Shown here: one piece after another, positions 45,807 to 54,675 of the stretch
Layout of the letters: every line of letters starts with the position of its first letter
Numbering within the stretch: position 1 is the stretch's first letter
Assembly: GCF_000317515.1 (NCBI RefSeq)
Contig: NC_019738.1
Span: 7,280,001 to 7,344,000, forward strand
Length of the DNA stretch: 64,000 nucleotides
Direction of reading: 5' to 3'
Source of the DNA: Allocoleopsis franciscana PCC 7113
GTDB lineage: Bacteria > Cyanobacteriota > Cyanobacteriia > Cyanobacteriales > Coleofasciculaceae
Position numbers and translations under genes: made by a program
Notes under the pieces: generated by a model
The model's input: only the letters and a program-made list of their open reading frames with translations
The model's database searches: none
Told to the model about the DNA's origin: nothing

Positions 45807-46724
45807 ATGCAGGTACAAGAAAGAATATTCTTATTAACCATCGTTTTAGCTATCTTAGTTAAACTATATTCGGGTTTGGGAGAGAGTTCAAAATCAAGCC
45901 TAAGAAACTTACTATCACTCAATAGATCCAAAATTCAGGAGTGTCCAGTTATTAAGAGTATTGAGTTGACCGCAACTGATAATAAGGGTAATGGTGATGA
46001 GCAGGGGGTCAATTACGTGATTATTTTTGACCCCAAATCTAAAGACCTGGATTTTAAAGTTAATGTGGGTCTATCCCATAAACTTTATCTGAAAAATGAT
46101 GACGGGAAAATCCGTCAAAAATATATTTCTAAACGGTTTTCCGAACTCATCAGTGATGAGAATTCGACCCTGAATGGTAAACCCCCAATCGCTGCCATCA
46201 ATGCTGATTACATCGGAGTTGATAACCAGCCCCAAGGACTGAATATTTCTAAAGGAGTAGAATATTCAGGCAAATTTAAAGATAAGCGGTCTTCTTTTGG
46301 GATTTCAGGCGGTAAACCTCAAGAGCGAACGGCTACAATTCAGATTGGCAGAAGAAACGAGGAACTCCTAAATTACAACGTAGTTGGTGGAAATGGAAGA
46401 TTTTATGAGAATGGGAAATTTAAGAATATTTGTCCAGACTTAGGTGACTATGTCTGTGCTGGTGAAACAAGTCGCTCTCTAGTAGCCACGACTTCTAAAG
46501 GATATGTAATTCTTTTAGTCAACAACGCCAATTTGAAGCAAGCTCTGTATCCATCGATGTTTGATGATGTTCTTGAAGGAATTGCTAAAAATTACTGTTT
46601 AGGTAAGATTCAAGAAGGAATGTTATTTGATGGCGGGTTTTCTACAGGTCTGTTTTTTGATAATAAAATCTATGTCGAAAATACTCATCCTGTGGGGTCA
46701 GTGTTCTTGATTTACAAAAAGTAA
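45807..46724 (+). CDS. Phosphodiester glycosidase (NAGPA-like) family protein, exported
   Basis: 305 residues with an N-terminal membrane anchor or signal (about 5-22). The core matches the phosphodiester glycosidase/DUF2233 domain: PIAAINADYIG near the start of the fold, a GVEYSGKF...RSSFGIS segment, SRSLVATTSKGYVILLV and, near the end, EGMLFDGGFSTGLFFDNK with the conserved DGG. The family includes the uncovering enzyme that removes GlcNAc from GlcNAc-phosphodiesters; in bacteria many act on wall or exopolysaccharide phosphodiesters. The mature part faces outside. Its A/T-rich coding style differs a little from its neighbours. Confidence 0.85.
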   Translation: MQVQERIFLLTIVLAILVKLYSGLGESSKSSLRNLLSLNRSKIQECPVIKSIELTATDNKGNGDEQGVNYVIIFDPKSKDLDFKVNVGLSHKLYLKNDDGKIRQKYISKRFSELISDENSTLNGKPPIAAINADYIGVDNQPQGLNISKGVEYSGKFKDKRSSFGISGGKPQERTATIQIGRRNEELLNYNVVGGNGRFYENGKFKNICPDLGDYVCAGETSRSLVATTSKGYVILLVNNANLKQALYPSMFDDVLEGIAKNYCLGKIQEGMLFDGGFSTGLFFDNKIYVENTHPVGSVFLIYKK

Positions 46725-46774
46725 ATCGATAATCTGTTGGGTGCGTTAACGCCGTGTAACGCACCGCCTGGAAT

Positions 46775-46999
46775 TCACTCTGGGTTTTCGAGAATGGGTT
46801 CGCCTTCAAAGGGTATCTGCAAATCCAGAAAATCTTCAATGTCTTCTAAGTCTTCAGGATCAACAATTGCCAAAAGTCCACTGCCAACCTGTTCAAAAAG
46901 CTCAGACACTGACAGATTAAACTTTCTGGCAATGATTTCAACTCCATCCCAGGCATCTGGACTGAGAGAAACTTCGTAGCGTGTCTTGGTTAAATTCAT
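46775..46999 (-). CDS. Small RHH-like/antitoxin-like protein (74 aa)
   Basis: 74 residues from ATG 46999; a 10-codon longer reading to 47029 is possible. The N-terminus (NLTKTRYEVSLSPDAWDGVE) has the strand-then-helix pattern of ribbon-helix-helix proteins, followed by IIARKFNLSVSELFEQVG and a very acidic tail (DPEDLEDIEDFLDL). No partner toxin gene touches it. It lies 429 bases downstream of the nuclease-ParA gene on the same strand and convergent with the glycosidase gene. The antitoxin-like label is tentative. Confidence 0.55.
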   Translation of the reverse strand: MNLTKTRYEVSLSPDAWDGVEIIARKFNLSVSELFEQVGSGLLAIVDPEDLEDIEDFLDLQIPFEGEPILENPE

Positions 47000-47428
47000 T
47001 GAACTCACTCTTTTGGTCTCCGTAGTCAATAGGGCATCACGGTGATAGCACCCTCAAGAGTATCGTCTCGTATTTTAGCTCTGTCCCAGCGATAGCGCTT
47101 TGTTGCTGCTTATGCACCTCTCACTAAAGCTTCAGCACAAACGCACTCTGGCAAAAGCAATTGTTCTTTATTGTAGTTAACTTAGAAGAGCAGCGCCTCT
47201 AATTAGACGTTACTCAGCTACGCAATTGTTCCTTAAGTAAATAATTTAGTCATCATCGCCTGTCCTTGGGCGATAACGAACGGCTAGTTGAGTGCCACCA
47301 TCAGGGAGTTTTCTGGATCAGTTCAATGTCACTTGCCCTGGGACACGATCCTATCTTGCCCCTACCCAAACATGGATTAAACTCCAATCAAAGCCCATGG
47401 ATTATCTATACCCATTCAGCTAGCCATT
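47000..47428. other. Intergenic region, no gene seen
   Basis: 429 bases between the nuclease-ParA gene and the small RHH-like gene. No convincing frame, RNA or repeat stands out. Confidence 0.4.
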
Positions 47429-48571
47429 TTATTCATGTCGCAAAATGCCTAAGCCAGCCACTCGTTCAATATAATCCGCTAAATCAATAAAATCTTCCCG
47501 TGGCTTACACTTCCCTCCAATCAGTTTAAAGGCTAACTCACTTCTCGGTACTTCTGGGTTTTCCAGACAATGAATGCCCCAATAATAAAGCTGATCGCTC
47601 GAACGAATACAGACTTGTTCAGGTTCAATACAGTGAAATTTTTCATCCTTTGCTTTTATTTCTTCATAAGCGTCGAAGAAAACACCCTTAAGAATCTGCA
47701 TTTGCCGCTTAGTGGTCGGTCTAAAGTTATTAACTAATACAAAAAGATGAGCAGTCGTGTTCACTTTTCGGATATCTGTAACCGTATCTTTAATCACCTG
47801 ACCATGCTTATTAATTCCCAACGGATTAAACGTTGTGGGAATAATACAATAGTCGAACTTCTTGACTAACTCTTCAGGATTACGCTCGAAGGCGGGTGAG
47901 CAATCACAAATCACTATTTTGCTGTCACGGGCGGCATCTTCGTCCCAGGCTTCCCTATCATAAACTTCTATACTCTCACCCACACTTTGCGGCTTGGGAA
48001 GATAAACGCCATCTCCAATCAACTTCTGAAGATTTTTTTCCGGGTCTAAATCTACCAGCGCCACATTGAATCCCTGAAGTGCAAATGCTCCAGCTAAATG
48101 GGCGGCAACGGTTGTTTTTCCGACTCCACCTTTGCAGGTAAAAACACCAAAATAAATCTTATCAAGCTTGGGCGGTTCAGGTGCAGACCGATCTGGATTA
48201 TCGTTAATCCAAATAATTTCATTAGGAGCACCAATCCCACAAAGAAGTTTAGGATTCTGTCCCCAAGTTCTGATTAAAGCGCGTGCTGACCCACCATAAC
48301 CCTGTGTGGTGATAAAAAAACCTTGATTGAATTTTCGACCCGCGTTAGTGTCTAAAAAATCAACAAATTTTGAAAGCTGCGGCTTTTGAACCGGACTTTT
48401 TAACCATTTAACCTGGACAGCGCCCAGTTGATTATCCTTCTTGACAATCAAATCGTAACTAGCCTGGTTGACTATTTCAACCGTCCACCCTTCTGTTTGG
48501 AAAAGTTTGACCACATGCTGCTCGAAGTGGACGAAATCTTTAGTAAAGGATGCCTCGGAAGATGGTGGCAT
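47429..48571 (-). CDS. Mrr-like PD-(D/E)XK nuclease domain fused to ParA-type ATPase
   Basis: 380 residues in two parts. Residues about 10-120 look like an Mrr/restriction-endonuclease-like fold: FEQHVVKLFQTEGWTVE helix with E17, YDLIVKK with D40, and AVQVKW with Q53-x-K55, the QxK variant of the PD-(D/E)XK centre. Residues about 138-375 are a ParA/MinD ATPase with the deviant Walker A CKGGVGKTT (K147, K152), switch I-like VDLDPEKN (D174, D176) and Walker B IVICDCSPA (D223), plus FNPLGINKHGQV. ParA proteins act as ATP-driven dimers on DNA or membranes. No parB or replication gene is near, so chromosome partition is unlikely; a DNA-defence or DNA-positioning job is possible (inference). Confidence 0.85.
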   Translation of the reverse strand: MPPSSEASFTKDFVHFEQHVVKLFQTEGWTVEIVNQASYDLIVKKDNQLGAVQVKWLKSPVQKPQLSKFVDFLDTNAGRKFNQGFFITTQGYGGSARALIRTWGQNPKLLCGIGAPNEIIWINDNPDRSAPEPPKLDKIYFGVFTCKGGVGKTTVAAHLAGAFALQGFNVALVDLDPEKNLQKLIGDGVYLPKPQSVGESIEVYDREAWDEDAARDSKIVICDCSPAFERNPEELVKKFDYCIIPTTFNPLGINKHGQVIKDTVTDIRKVNTTAHLFVLVNNFRPTTKRQMQILKGVFFDAYEEIKAKDEKFHCIEPEQVCIRSSDQLYYWGIHCLENPEVPRSELAFKLIGGKCKPREDFIDLADYIERVAGLGILRHE

Positions 48572-48680
48572 AAAAGCAATATTTTGGGTTTAGGTTGAAA
48601 CTAAAGATGTATTTCATAGTAACTATAGCAACTTAGATCAGCGTTTTATGCTCTCTTGTCACTATGTGATCACAGATTTA

Positions 48681-50420
48681 TTATCTTACCGCTCGTCTTA
48701 CCGCAGCACTGATCAGGTCAACTGCAAAGGTGAGTCCGAGAAAAACAATTAAAGTGGTGAGAAGACCTTTGTAATCAAAACTACTCAGTTGCTCTGTAAG
48801 CAGACGACCTAATCCCCCAGCGCCTACCAAGCCGACAATTACAGTAGCGCGGATACACACTTCCCAACGGTAGAGGATGTAAGCGATAAACCGGGGCAGA
48901 GTCAGAGGTAAGACAGCATAGAGAAAAACTTGTGCAGGAGTAGCACCCAAAGCTTTGAGCGATCGCAACGGACGTTCATCCAGATTTTCCGTCACTTCTG
49001 CCATGAGACGCCCTAGGATACCGAAGTTATGTAAGCCAAGGGCGATCGCTCCGGGCAAAATCCCTGGAAACAGGACAAACAGAAACAATAACGCCCAAAT
49101 CGGTTCGGGCACAGCACGCGCCACCAGTAGCAGGAAGCGGGTAAAAATCAGTACAACGGTTCCCCACCCGTGATTTTGACCCCCCAAACCCCGCGAAGAG
49201 CTGTTGCCAGGAGCAAAAATCCCTCCAGGTAACAAGAAGTTATGAGCAGCCAGAAAAGAACAGACAATTCCCCCGAACCCAGCCCCAGCCATCGCCAAAA
49301 TAGACATCGCCAGGGTTTGCAGCGAAAGCGCGAATAGCTGACTCAACTGACTACCATCCGGTGGGAAAACATCCCGAACCACTCCGGCTAACAGTTCGGC
49401 AGTTCTGGGTGCCCACAGTTTGGAGAAGTCGGCTTGCACGTACCAGAAGGAGAAAATGATTAAAACAACCATAGCCAGAAACGACCCTCTGACAATTAAA
49501 TCTCTCTGGTAATCAGGCTTCTTACCTCTCTTGAACTTTAGAACGTTCAAATCTAAGCGACTGGGTGCCCCCAAGCGGTGACGCAGCAGTGCACTCCAGA
49601 AATCCGTCAGTCCGTTTAAGGCAATCAGGGCAATCAGAAAAGTCCACACTTGCTCGTAGCGTAAGGACTGGAGACTGAGGAGAATTTGATAGCCTAGTCC
49701 ACCCGCCCCAATAATCCCCAGCACGGCGGCAGAACGAATGGAACACTCAAACCGATAGAAACTGTAAGAAAGCAGATTGAGAAAGGCTTGGGGAATCAGC
49801 GTATAAGTGAAAGCGTTGAGGGGGGAGACACCACTATTGAGGAGTGCCATTAAGGGCTGGCGGGGTGTTTCGTCTAAAATCTCTGAGAAAACTTTAGCGG
49901 TGATCGCACCAAAGGGAATGGCGATCGCTAAAACGGCAACCAATGGGTCGAGACCCAAAATATTAATCAAGAACAATCCCCAAATTAATTCGTGAATCGC
50001 TCTCGGAAGGGCTAGAACCGCTCTAATTCCTAGCCAGGAAGCTTGACTCATAACACCCGAACCCTGGTTTCTGAACCGAGCTACAGACTGCCACCACACC
50101 TGAGAAGACAGAACGCCACCCACCAAACCGATCAGCAAGCTAAAAAAGGTGCCACACACGGCAAAGGCTAAGGTTTTGAGGGTCGAATCGAATGTGAGCT
50201 GAAGTATTTCCCGGCTAAGATCGGGATGAATCGCAGCAACGAGAAAGCGCCCGACGAGAGTCCAGCCCCCAACGTTGAGCAACTCGCGATCGAATAGACC
50301 TGCTGCATGTAACGACCAGACCAGAGACGCTACCAACAACAAAGCCCACAAGCTTCTGGTGTTGAGCGGTGAAGGGCGCTGTGGCAGGGCAGGAAATTGG
50401 CGATGTGGAGTATTTCTCAT
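48681..50420 (-). CDS. phnE: PhnE-type ABC transporter permease, fused double domain
   Basis: 579 residues holding two copies of the binding-protein-dependent permease domain, each with about six membrane helices. The cytoplasmic EAA-type loops are EILDETPRQPLMALLNSGVS (first half) and EVTENLDERPLRSLKALGAT (second half), each followed by a GAGGLG motif. Ordinary PhnE proteins have one domain and dimerise, so the fusion gives the whole channel. It belongs with phnC and phnD upstream but is separated from phnC by 544 bases holding an opposite-strand mini-gene. Substrate may be phosphonate, phosphite or, as some relatives are labelled, selenate. Confidence 0.92.
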   Translation of the reverse strand: MRNTPHRQFPALPQRPSPLNTRSLWALLLVASLVWSLHAAGLFDRELLNVGGWTLVGRFLVAAIHPDLSREILQLTFDSTLKTLAFAVCGTFFSLLIGLVGGVLSSQVWWQSVARFRNQGSGVMSQASWLGIRAVLALPRAIHELIWGLFLINILGLDPLVAVLAIAIPFGAITAKVFSEILDETPRQPLMALLNSGVSPLNAFTYTLIPQAFLNLLSYSFYRFECSIRSAAVLGIIGAGGLGYQILLSLQSLRYEQVWTFLIALIALNGLTDFWSALLRHRLGAPSRLDLNVLKFKRGKKPDYQRDLIVRGSFLAMVVLIIFSFWYVQADFSKLWAPRTAELLAGVVRDVFPPDGSQLSQLFALSLQTLAMSILAMAGAGFGGIVCSFLAAHNFLLPGGIFAPGNSSSRGLGGQNHGWGTVVLIFTRFLLLVARAVPEPIWALLFLFVLFPGILPGAIALGLHNFGILGRLMAEVTENLDERPLRSLKALGATPAQVFLYAVLPLTLPRFIAYILYRWEVCIRATVIVGLVGAGGLGRLLTEQLSSFDYKGLLTTLIVFLGLTFAVDLISAAVRRAVR

Positions 50421-50672
50421 ATCAAACCCAAGGACGCTCTCTTGCTGCCAGGGATGTAGCGTAGATCAGGCTTTTTTAGGCAGGCAATAGCATCTAGATG
50501 CTTCGAGTACAGGCTGGCAGAAATTATTTACCAGCTTACAAGCGGTTAAACCCCTTAGGCTCCAAGAATTTTGACTGAACCTTTCGTGGCTCTCACACTA
50601 ATGATTTTGACCGGACGCGACGTGGCACTAGGCAGAAAAAAAAAGCCCCAGGTAATGGAGGAGGTAAAGCCC

Positions 50673-50789
50673 ATGATTACCCGAGGAAGACTCAAACCTA
50701 TTGGACACAGTCCGCAGTGTTTACACTGTAATACGGATCTGTCTTACAGGTCAATAGGTGTGTTACATATTTATGGAAAAAAGTTATAG
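50673..50789 (+). CDS. Candidate 38-aa zinc-ribbon-like mini-protein
   Basis: ATG 50673 is preceded at ideal distance by GGAGGAGG (50657-50664). The 38 residues (MITRGRLKPIGHSPQ, then CLHCNTDLSYRS and a basic end) contain a CxxC pair and a nearby His and are strongly basic, so metal or nucleic-acid binding is possible. The stop is overlapped by a hairpin with a T-rich tail. In-frame starts further upstream (50571) exist but lack such a site. It is too short for most gene finders; I know no relative. Confidence 0.5.
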   Translation: MITRGRLKPIGHSPQCLHCNTDLSYRSIGVLHIYGKKL

Positions 50790-50813
50790 GGGCTGATACC
50801 CCTTTCTTTTTCA
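50788..50813 (+). terminator. Intrinsic terminator after the mini-gene
   Basis: AGGGG and CCCCT form a 5-bp stem with a 6-base loop, followed by TTCTTTTTC. It starts at the stop codon of the 38-codon frame and fits a rho-independent terminator on the plus strand. Confidence 0.6.
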
Positions 50814-50964
50814 ACGAAGGAATGAGGGTTAGAAGCATTTTTGTAAAGAAAAGTTTCGGTTCCTCTCATAAAGCACTATAGCGGTTTTTGGTAACCTGTA
50901 CCACAAGCGACGGCACGATAGTATGGCAGAAAGCAGAAGAGAGAAGTAAGCTGCTGTCAAGAAT

Positions 50965-51753
50965 TCACAGTGATGGGGAATTCAGGCTATATAAGTCCTC
51001 AATCATCGTTGGGGAGAGGGATTCAGCCGATGTATCAAATAAAATACGTCCTTGCCGCAAACCAATGATGCGTTGATAATGGCTACGGGCAAACTCGATC
51101 GCATGGAGACTTGTAACCAACGTTTTGCCCGTTTCGTGGCTCAGATGGCGCAACAAGTCCATAATCTCACGCGATCGCTCTGGGTCAAGGCTCGAAATCG
51201 GTTCATCCGCTAAAATAGCCATCGGGTTTTGCACGAGGACACGGGCGATCGCCACTCGTTGCTGTTGACCGCCAGAAAGTTGATCGGTGCGAGAATAAAG
51301 TTTTTCTAGAATCCCTACTTGTGATAAAGCTTGTGCCGCCGTTTCCACTTCCTGAGGCCAGATCAGAGACAGGGCGGCTTTGAAAAACGACCAACGCCCC
51401 AGATGCCCAGCATTGACATTGTGAATTACCCGCAAATTATCCACTAAATGAAATTGCTGATAAACGGTACCGATCTGACGCTGAACTTGACGCTGCAACT
51501 TGGGACGAAGCTGAGCGAGATTGCGATCGAGTACCCACACTTCTCCGGAAGTTGGTAATAGAGTGCCATTAAGTAAGCTAATTAGGGTACTTTTCCCTGC
51601 ACCACTCGAACCCACGAGGGCAACCCGTTCTCCGGGTTGAATTTTTAAATTAATATCCGTGAGCGATTGAAAATGACCAAATCGCTGGGTAACGTTTTTC
51701 AGTTCAAAAATCGGTGTAGCTGAGTTGATGGTGCGGCTCAGGTTGCCATCCAT
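50965..51753 (-). CDS. phnC: PhnC-type ABC transporter ATP-binding protein
   Basis: 262 residues. Walker A GSSGAGKST, Q-loop VYQQFHLVDN, signature LSGGQQQRVAIAR, Walker B MAILADEPISSLDP, and the H-loop His in TSLHAIEFA. The size and the NLAQLRPKLQRQVQRQIG segment fit PhnC. It energises uptake through the fused PhnE permease. Its start lies inside the end of the GNAT gene (16-base overlap), so the two are co-translated. Confidence 0.93.
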   Translation of the reverse strand: MDGNLSRTINSATPIFELKNVTQRFGHFQSLTDINLKIQPGERVALVGSSGAGKSTLISLLNGTLLPTSGEVWVLDRNLAQLRPKLQRQVQRQIGTVYQQFHLVDNLRVIHNVNAGHLGRWSFFKAALSLIWPQEVETAAQALSQVGILEKLYSRTDQLSGGQQQRVAIARVLVQNPMAILADEPISSLDPERSREIMDLLRHLSHETGKTLVTSLHAIEFARSHYQRIIGLRQGRILFDTSAESLSPTMIEDLYSLNSPSL

Positions 51754-52244
51754 TGAGTCATCAAGTAGCGATCGTGGTCTTCAAAGCCCACCTTACGATA
51801 TAAGCGTTTTGCGGCTGTATTTTTGCGAGCAACTTCTAAATGAAGGGCTTGAATTCCCAGTGAGGGGCACACCTGTTGTACAAACTGTAAAGCTCTCGTT
51901 CCTACTCCTTGTCCCCGATGACTTTCCCGAATATAAAGTTCATCAATAAATGCATCGCGCCCTAAAAATTCTAAACTATACCCAAACGTTAGGACAATGT
52001 AACCGAGCACCGTTGGTGGTGTACTCTGTGCGATCGCTTCCCCACTATCTTGAATCAACCACACCTGTCCTAGAGAATTTTCTCTCATAATTTTTGCCAA
52101 TAAAGGGCGAATCTTACTCTCATCAAAGGGAAGATGCTCAATTTCATGAAACTCTCGGATCAGCTGGACTAGGATTTCAATATCTGAATAATCGGCAATT
52201 TTGAATGCGATGTCCATGGTTGATGTCACTGCCTGAGCTATCAC
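51738..52244 (-). CDS. GNAT family N-acetyltransferase in phn operon
   Basis: 168 residues (or 159 from the second Met). The acetyl-CoA pyrophosphate loop is RESHRGQGVGTRAL, preceded by the DELYI strand and followed by LEVARKNTAAKRLYRKVGF, the usual GNAT end. It overlaps phnD by 4 bases (ATGA) and phnC by 16, so it is a fixed member of the transporter operon. PhnO, an aminoalkylphosphonate acetyltransferase, holds a similar place in other phn operons, but sequence likeness beyond the GNAT fold is not evident. Substrate unproven. Confidence 0.88.
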   Translation of the reverse strand: MIAQAVTSTMDIAFKIADYSDIEILVQLIREFHEIEHLPFDESKIRPLLAKIMRENSLGQVWLIQDSGEAIAQSTPPTVLGYIVLTFGYSLEFLGRDAFIDELYIRESHRGQGVGTRALQFVQQVCPSLGIQALHLEVARKNTAAKRLYRKVGFEDHDRYLMTQWMAT

Positions 52245-53158
52245 TTTATTTTGCCAATTTCCCGACCGACGGCCTCAATTTGACCATAATTAGAGTTTTG
52301 GGTGGGAATAAATTTTTTAGCTTCTAAGAGGTCAAGAATTTCTTTTTGTTCTGGCACTTTGGGGTCTAGCTTGAAGAAAGCATCCTGAACTTTTTTGACA
52401 AAATCCTCACCATATTTCTTTTTCACACTTGGATGAATCACCCAGTGATAATCATAGTAAGCTGGAGTTCGCCAGAGGACTTCTACTTTATTCAGGTCTA
52501 CTTCTTTGGCTTTCGCTCGTTTTTCCCAGACTTTTTCATTCACTGCGCCAACATCATAGGTGCCGGCTTCAACCAGTTTAATGGTCTTATCATGGTCTCC
52601 GGAAAAGCCAGCTTGACCCTTAAAATCTTCCAACTTAAGTCCAGCTTGTTGGATAAAATATTGAGGCATCAAACGCCCAGAGGTAGAGGAATCACTACCA
52701 AATGTGAAGGTATGACCTTTGAGTTGTTTTAGACCCGATATATCTTTAAACGGTTTTATCCCACTCTTTTTGTTAGCAATGAAAAGACTGTGGAACTGCT
52801 CGTCTGCATCGCGTTGTGCGATCGCTTCTGCACCGGGTACCTGCAAGCGTGCCTGAACCCCCGTCAATCCCCCGAACCAAACTAACTCCAAATCCCCCAC
52901 CTTAAACGCAGTCACAGCCGCGCTGTAATCGGTCACAGGCTTATATTTCACGGGTACACCTAGTTCTTTCTCCAGGTAGGCAGCTAACTTATTGTATTGA
53001 CGCTGCAACTTCTGCGGGTCTTGGTCAGGAATGGCACCCATGGAGAGAGTTTTTGCCTCACGGGTGCCTGTTGTCCCTGAAGTTCCGTTTGTTTGCGGTG
53101 AGCAAGCGGCTAATGGCAGCAACAACAGTAATAAACCCGACCACAAAACATTTTTCAT
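52241..53158 (-). CDS. phnD: PhnD-type solute-binding lipoprotein
   Basis: 305 residues. MKNVLWSGLLLLLLPLAAC is a lipoprotein signal with lipobox LAAC. The mature domain has MGAIPDQDPQKLQRQYNKLA, GVPVKYKPVTDYSAAVTAF, LVWFGGLTGVQARL and the TFGSDSSTSGRLMPQYF ligand loop, the pattern of PhnD-like receptors. Related cyanobacterial proteins are often labelled putative selenate binding proteins, so phosphonate is not certain. First gene of the phnD-GNAT-phnC(-phnE) unit; the start overlaps nothing upstream. Confidence 0.9.
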   Translation of the reverse strand: MKNVLWSGLLLLLLPLAACSPQTNGTSGTTGTREAKTLSMGAIPDQDPQKLQRQYNKLAAYLEKELGVPVKYKPVTDYSAAVTAFKVGDLELVWFGGLTGVQARLQVPGAEAIAQRDADEQFHSLFIANKKSGIKPFKDISGLKQLKGHTFTFGSDSSTSGRLMPQYFIQQAGLKLEDFKGQAGFSGDHDKTIKLVEAGTYDVGAVNEKVWEKRAKAKEVDLNKVEVLWRTPAYYDYHWVIHPSVKKKYGEDFVKKVQDAFFKLDPKVPEQKEILDLLEAKKFIPTQNSNYGQIEAVGREIGKIK

Positions 53159-53269
53159 TCGAGTATTTGCACTCCTGTTTTCTCGCTGTTTAAGACTTTA
53201 TTAGTGAGTCGTGACTAGAGATTCAATGAAATTGATATAGCAGTTCTCAACTAAGTGGAGTACACTCAA

Positions 53270-53297
53270 CTTCTGCCCTTTGCCCTTTGCCTTCTGC
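53270..53297. repeat. Short tandem heptamer repeat (STRR)
   Basis: CTTCTGC, CCTTTGC, CCTTTGC, CTTCTGC in tandem, between bioB and phnD. The same heptamer family as at 21756-21776. Confidence 0.85.
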
Positions 53298-53380
53298 CTT
53301 AAAGCCAACTACTTTGTACCTCACAAAATAGAGAAACGCTATATTATCCCATCGACATCGATACTACAACCGATGAACGA

Positions 53381-54331
53381 CTAGGCGAGAGGTTTAGGAA
53401 CCATACCCAGTCGTTCTAACATTTCTTCATCGTGAGAGCGAGTTGGGTTCGGTGCAGTTAGCAGGACAGGGCCGGTAAAGATCGAGTTAGCACCGGCAAG
53501 CATACACAAAGCCTGTAATTCGTCACTCATCTGCACCCGACCGGCGGAAAGGCGCACCATGGCTTTAGGAAATAAGATGCGGGTGGTTGCGATCGTTCGC
53601 ACTAGCTCAATCGAATCAATCGGTGAAGCATCTTCTAAGGGAGTGCCTTTGACCGGAATTAAGCAGTTAATTGGAATGGATTCTGGAGCTGGATCAAGTC
53701 TACCAAGGGCTTCGAGTAATTCAAGACGGTCTTGCAGGGATTCTCCCATACCGAGAATGCCACCGCAGCAGACGGAAATTCCAGCCGAACTGACGGCTTG
53801 GATCGTTTCTAAGCGGTCTTTGTAGGTGCGCGTCGTGATGATTTGATCGTAATAGGAGGGCGAGGTATCCAGATTGTGATTGTAAGCTTTTAGTCCAGCC
53901 GCTTTGAGACGTTCAGCTTGGTGAGGCTTGAGCATACCTAAAGTACAACAGACTTCCATGTCGAGAGCGGCTACCTGGCGCACCATTTCCAGAACGCGCT
54001 CAAACTGGGGGCCATCTTTGACTTCTCGCCAAGCGGCACCCATGCAAAACCGTGTGGAACCATTGGCTTTCGCCGCTTGTGCCTCGGCTAGCACCGCTTC
54101 AACACTCATTAATTCTTGCGGGACGAGTCCTGTTTTGTTGCGAACACTTTGGGAGCAGTAGGCACAGTCTTCAGGACAGGCACCTGTTTTGATGTTGCAG
54201 AGGGTGCAAAGCTGAACGGCGTTGGGGTCGTGGTGTTCCCGGTGGGTGCGTTGAGCCTCGAAGAGAAGATCGGGTAGGGGCTGGTGGTAGATTTGCGTGA
54301 TGCGATCGCGCGTTGCGGACATGGTAGACAT
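53381..54331 (-). CDS. bioB: Biotin synthase
   Basis: 316 residues. BioB inserts sulfur into dethiobiotin, the last step of biotin synthesis. The radical-SAM [4Fe-4S] cluster motif is C-x3-C-x2-C in GACPEDCAYCSQ. The [2Fe-2S] ligands include the Cys in ARVQMS-type strand regions, with R in VRLSAGRVQM. YNHNLDTSPSYY and CCGGILGMGES are further family marks. Length is usual. It is monocistronic, with heptamer repeats after it. Confidence 0.96.
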   Translation of the reverse strand: MSTMSATRDRITQIYHQPLPDLLFEAQRTHREHHDPNAVQLCTLCNIKTGACPEDCAYCSQSVRNKTGLVPQELMSVEAVLAEAQAAKANGSTRFCMGAAWREVKDGPQFERVLEMVRQVAALDMEVCCTLGMLKPHQAERLKAAGLKAYNHNLDTSPSYYDQIITTRTYKDRLETIQAVSSAGISVCCGGILGMGESLQDRLELLEALGRLDPAPESIPINCLIPVKGTPLEDASPIDSIELVRTIATTRILFPKAMVRLSAGRVQMSDELQALCMLAGANSIFTGPVLLTAPNPTRSHDEEMLERLGMVPKPLA

Positions 54332-54675
54332 TTAAGCTGGGGGTCAAGTGGAAGCGACTTTTATGCTCCTAGTCAAGATTACCAGCCCGATCGCCCTGAG
54401 TTCTAAAAGTTATGTTCAACGGGTTATGTTGTAAATACTTTTCTAGTTTCTCTCTTGCCTAAGGTGATAGCTATTCCCATCGGTTGATGATGCCATAGTT
54501 TCAACCTGAGCTGATCAATGAGTGAGATACTCAACTAGATTAAAATCAGAGCAGTAAGTTACGTGCTTAACTTGCGAACTGCTATTGTCCTGATCCCGTG
54601 ACGGAAGCCAACTATATTTAGGTATTGGCTGATTTTGCATCTACCTTTAAATAGTTTTTTTGAAATCTTTAGAAG
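54332..54675. other. Divergent intergenic region, bioB / receptor kinase
   Basis: 344 bases holding the promoters of bioB and of the receptor kinase. An AT-rich stretch lies just before 54676. No gene, RNA or clear operator is seen. Confidence 0.4.

Larger units (their letters stand above)
50421..50964. other. Gap inside the phn unit
   Basis: 544 bases between phnC and phnE. It contains a plus-strand mini-gene (50673-50789) with a strong ribosome binding site and terminator. Otherwise I see no gene. phnE probably has its own promoter here. Confidence 0.45.

Noticed and set aside
46737-46979. 80-codon plus-strand frame after the glycosidase gene
   Set aside because: Ser/Lys/Pro-rich composition and opposite to a better minus-strand gene with an RHH-like start.
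47429-48571. Plasmid or chromosome partition gene parA
   Set aside because: The Walker motifs fit, but the added nuclease-like domain and the absence of parB, parS-like repeats or replication genes argue against a partition role.
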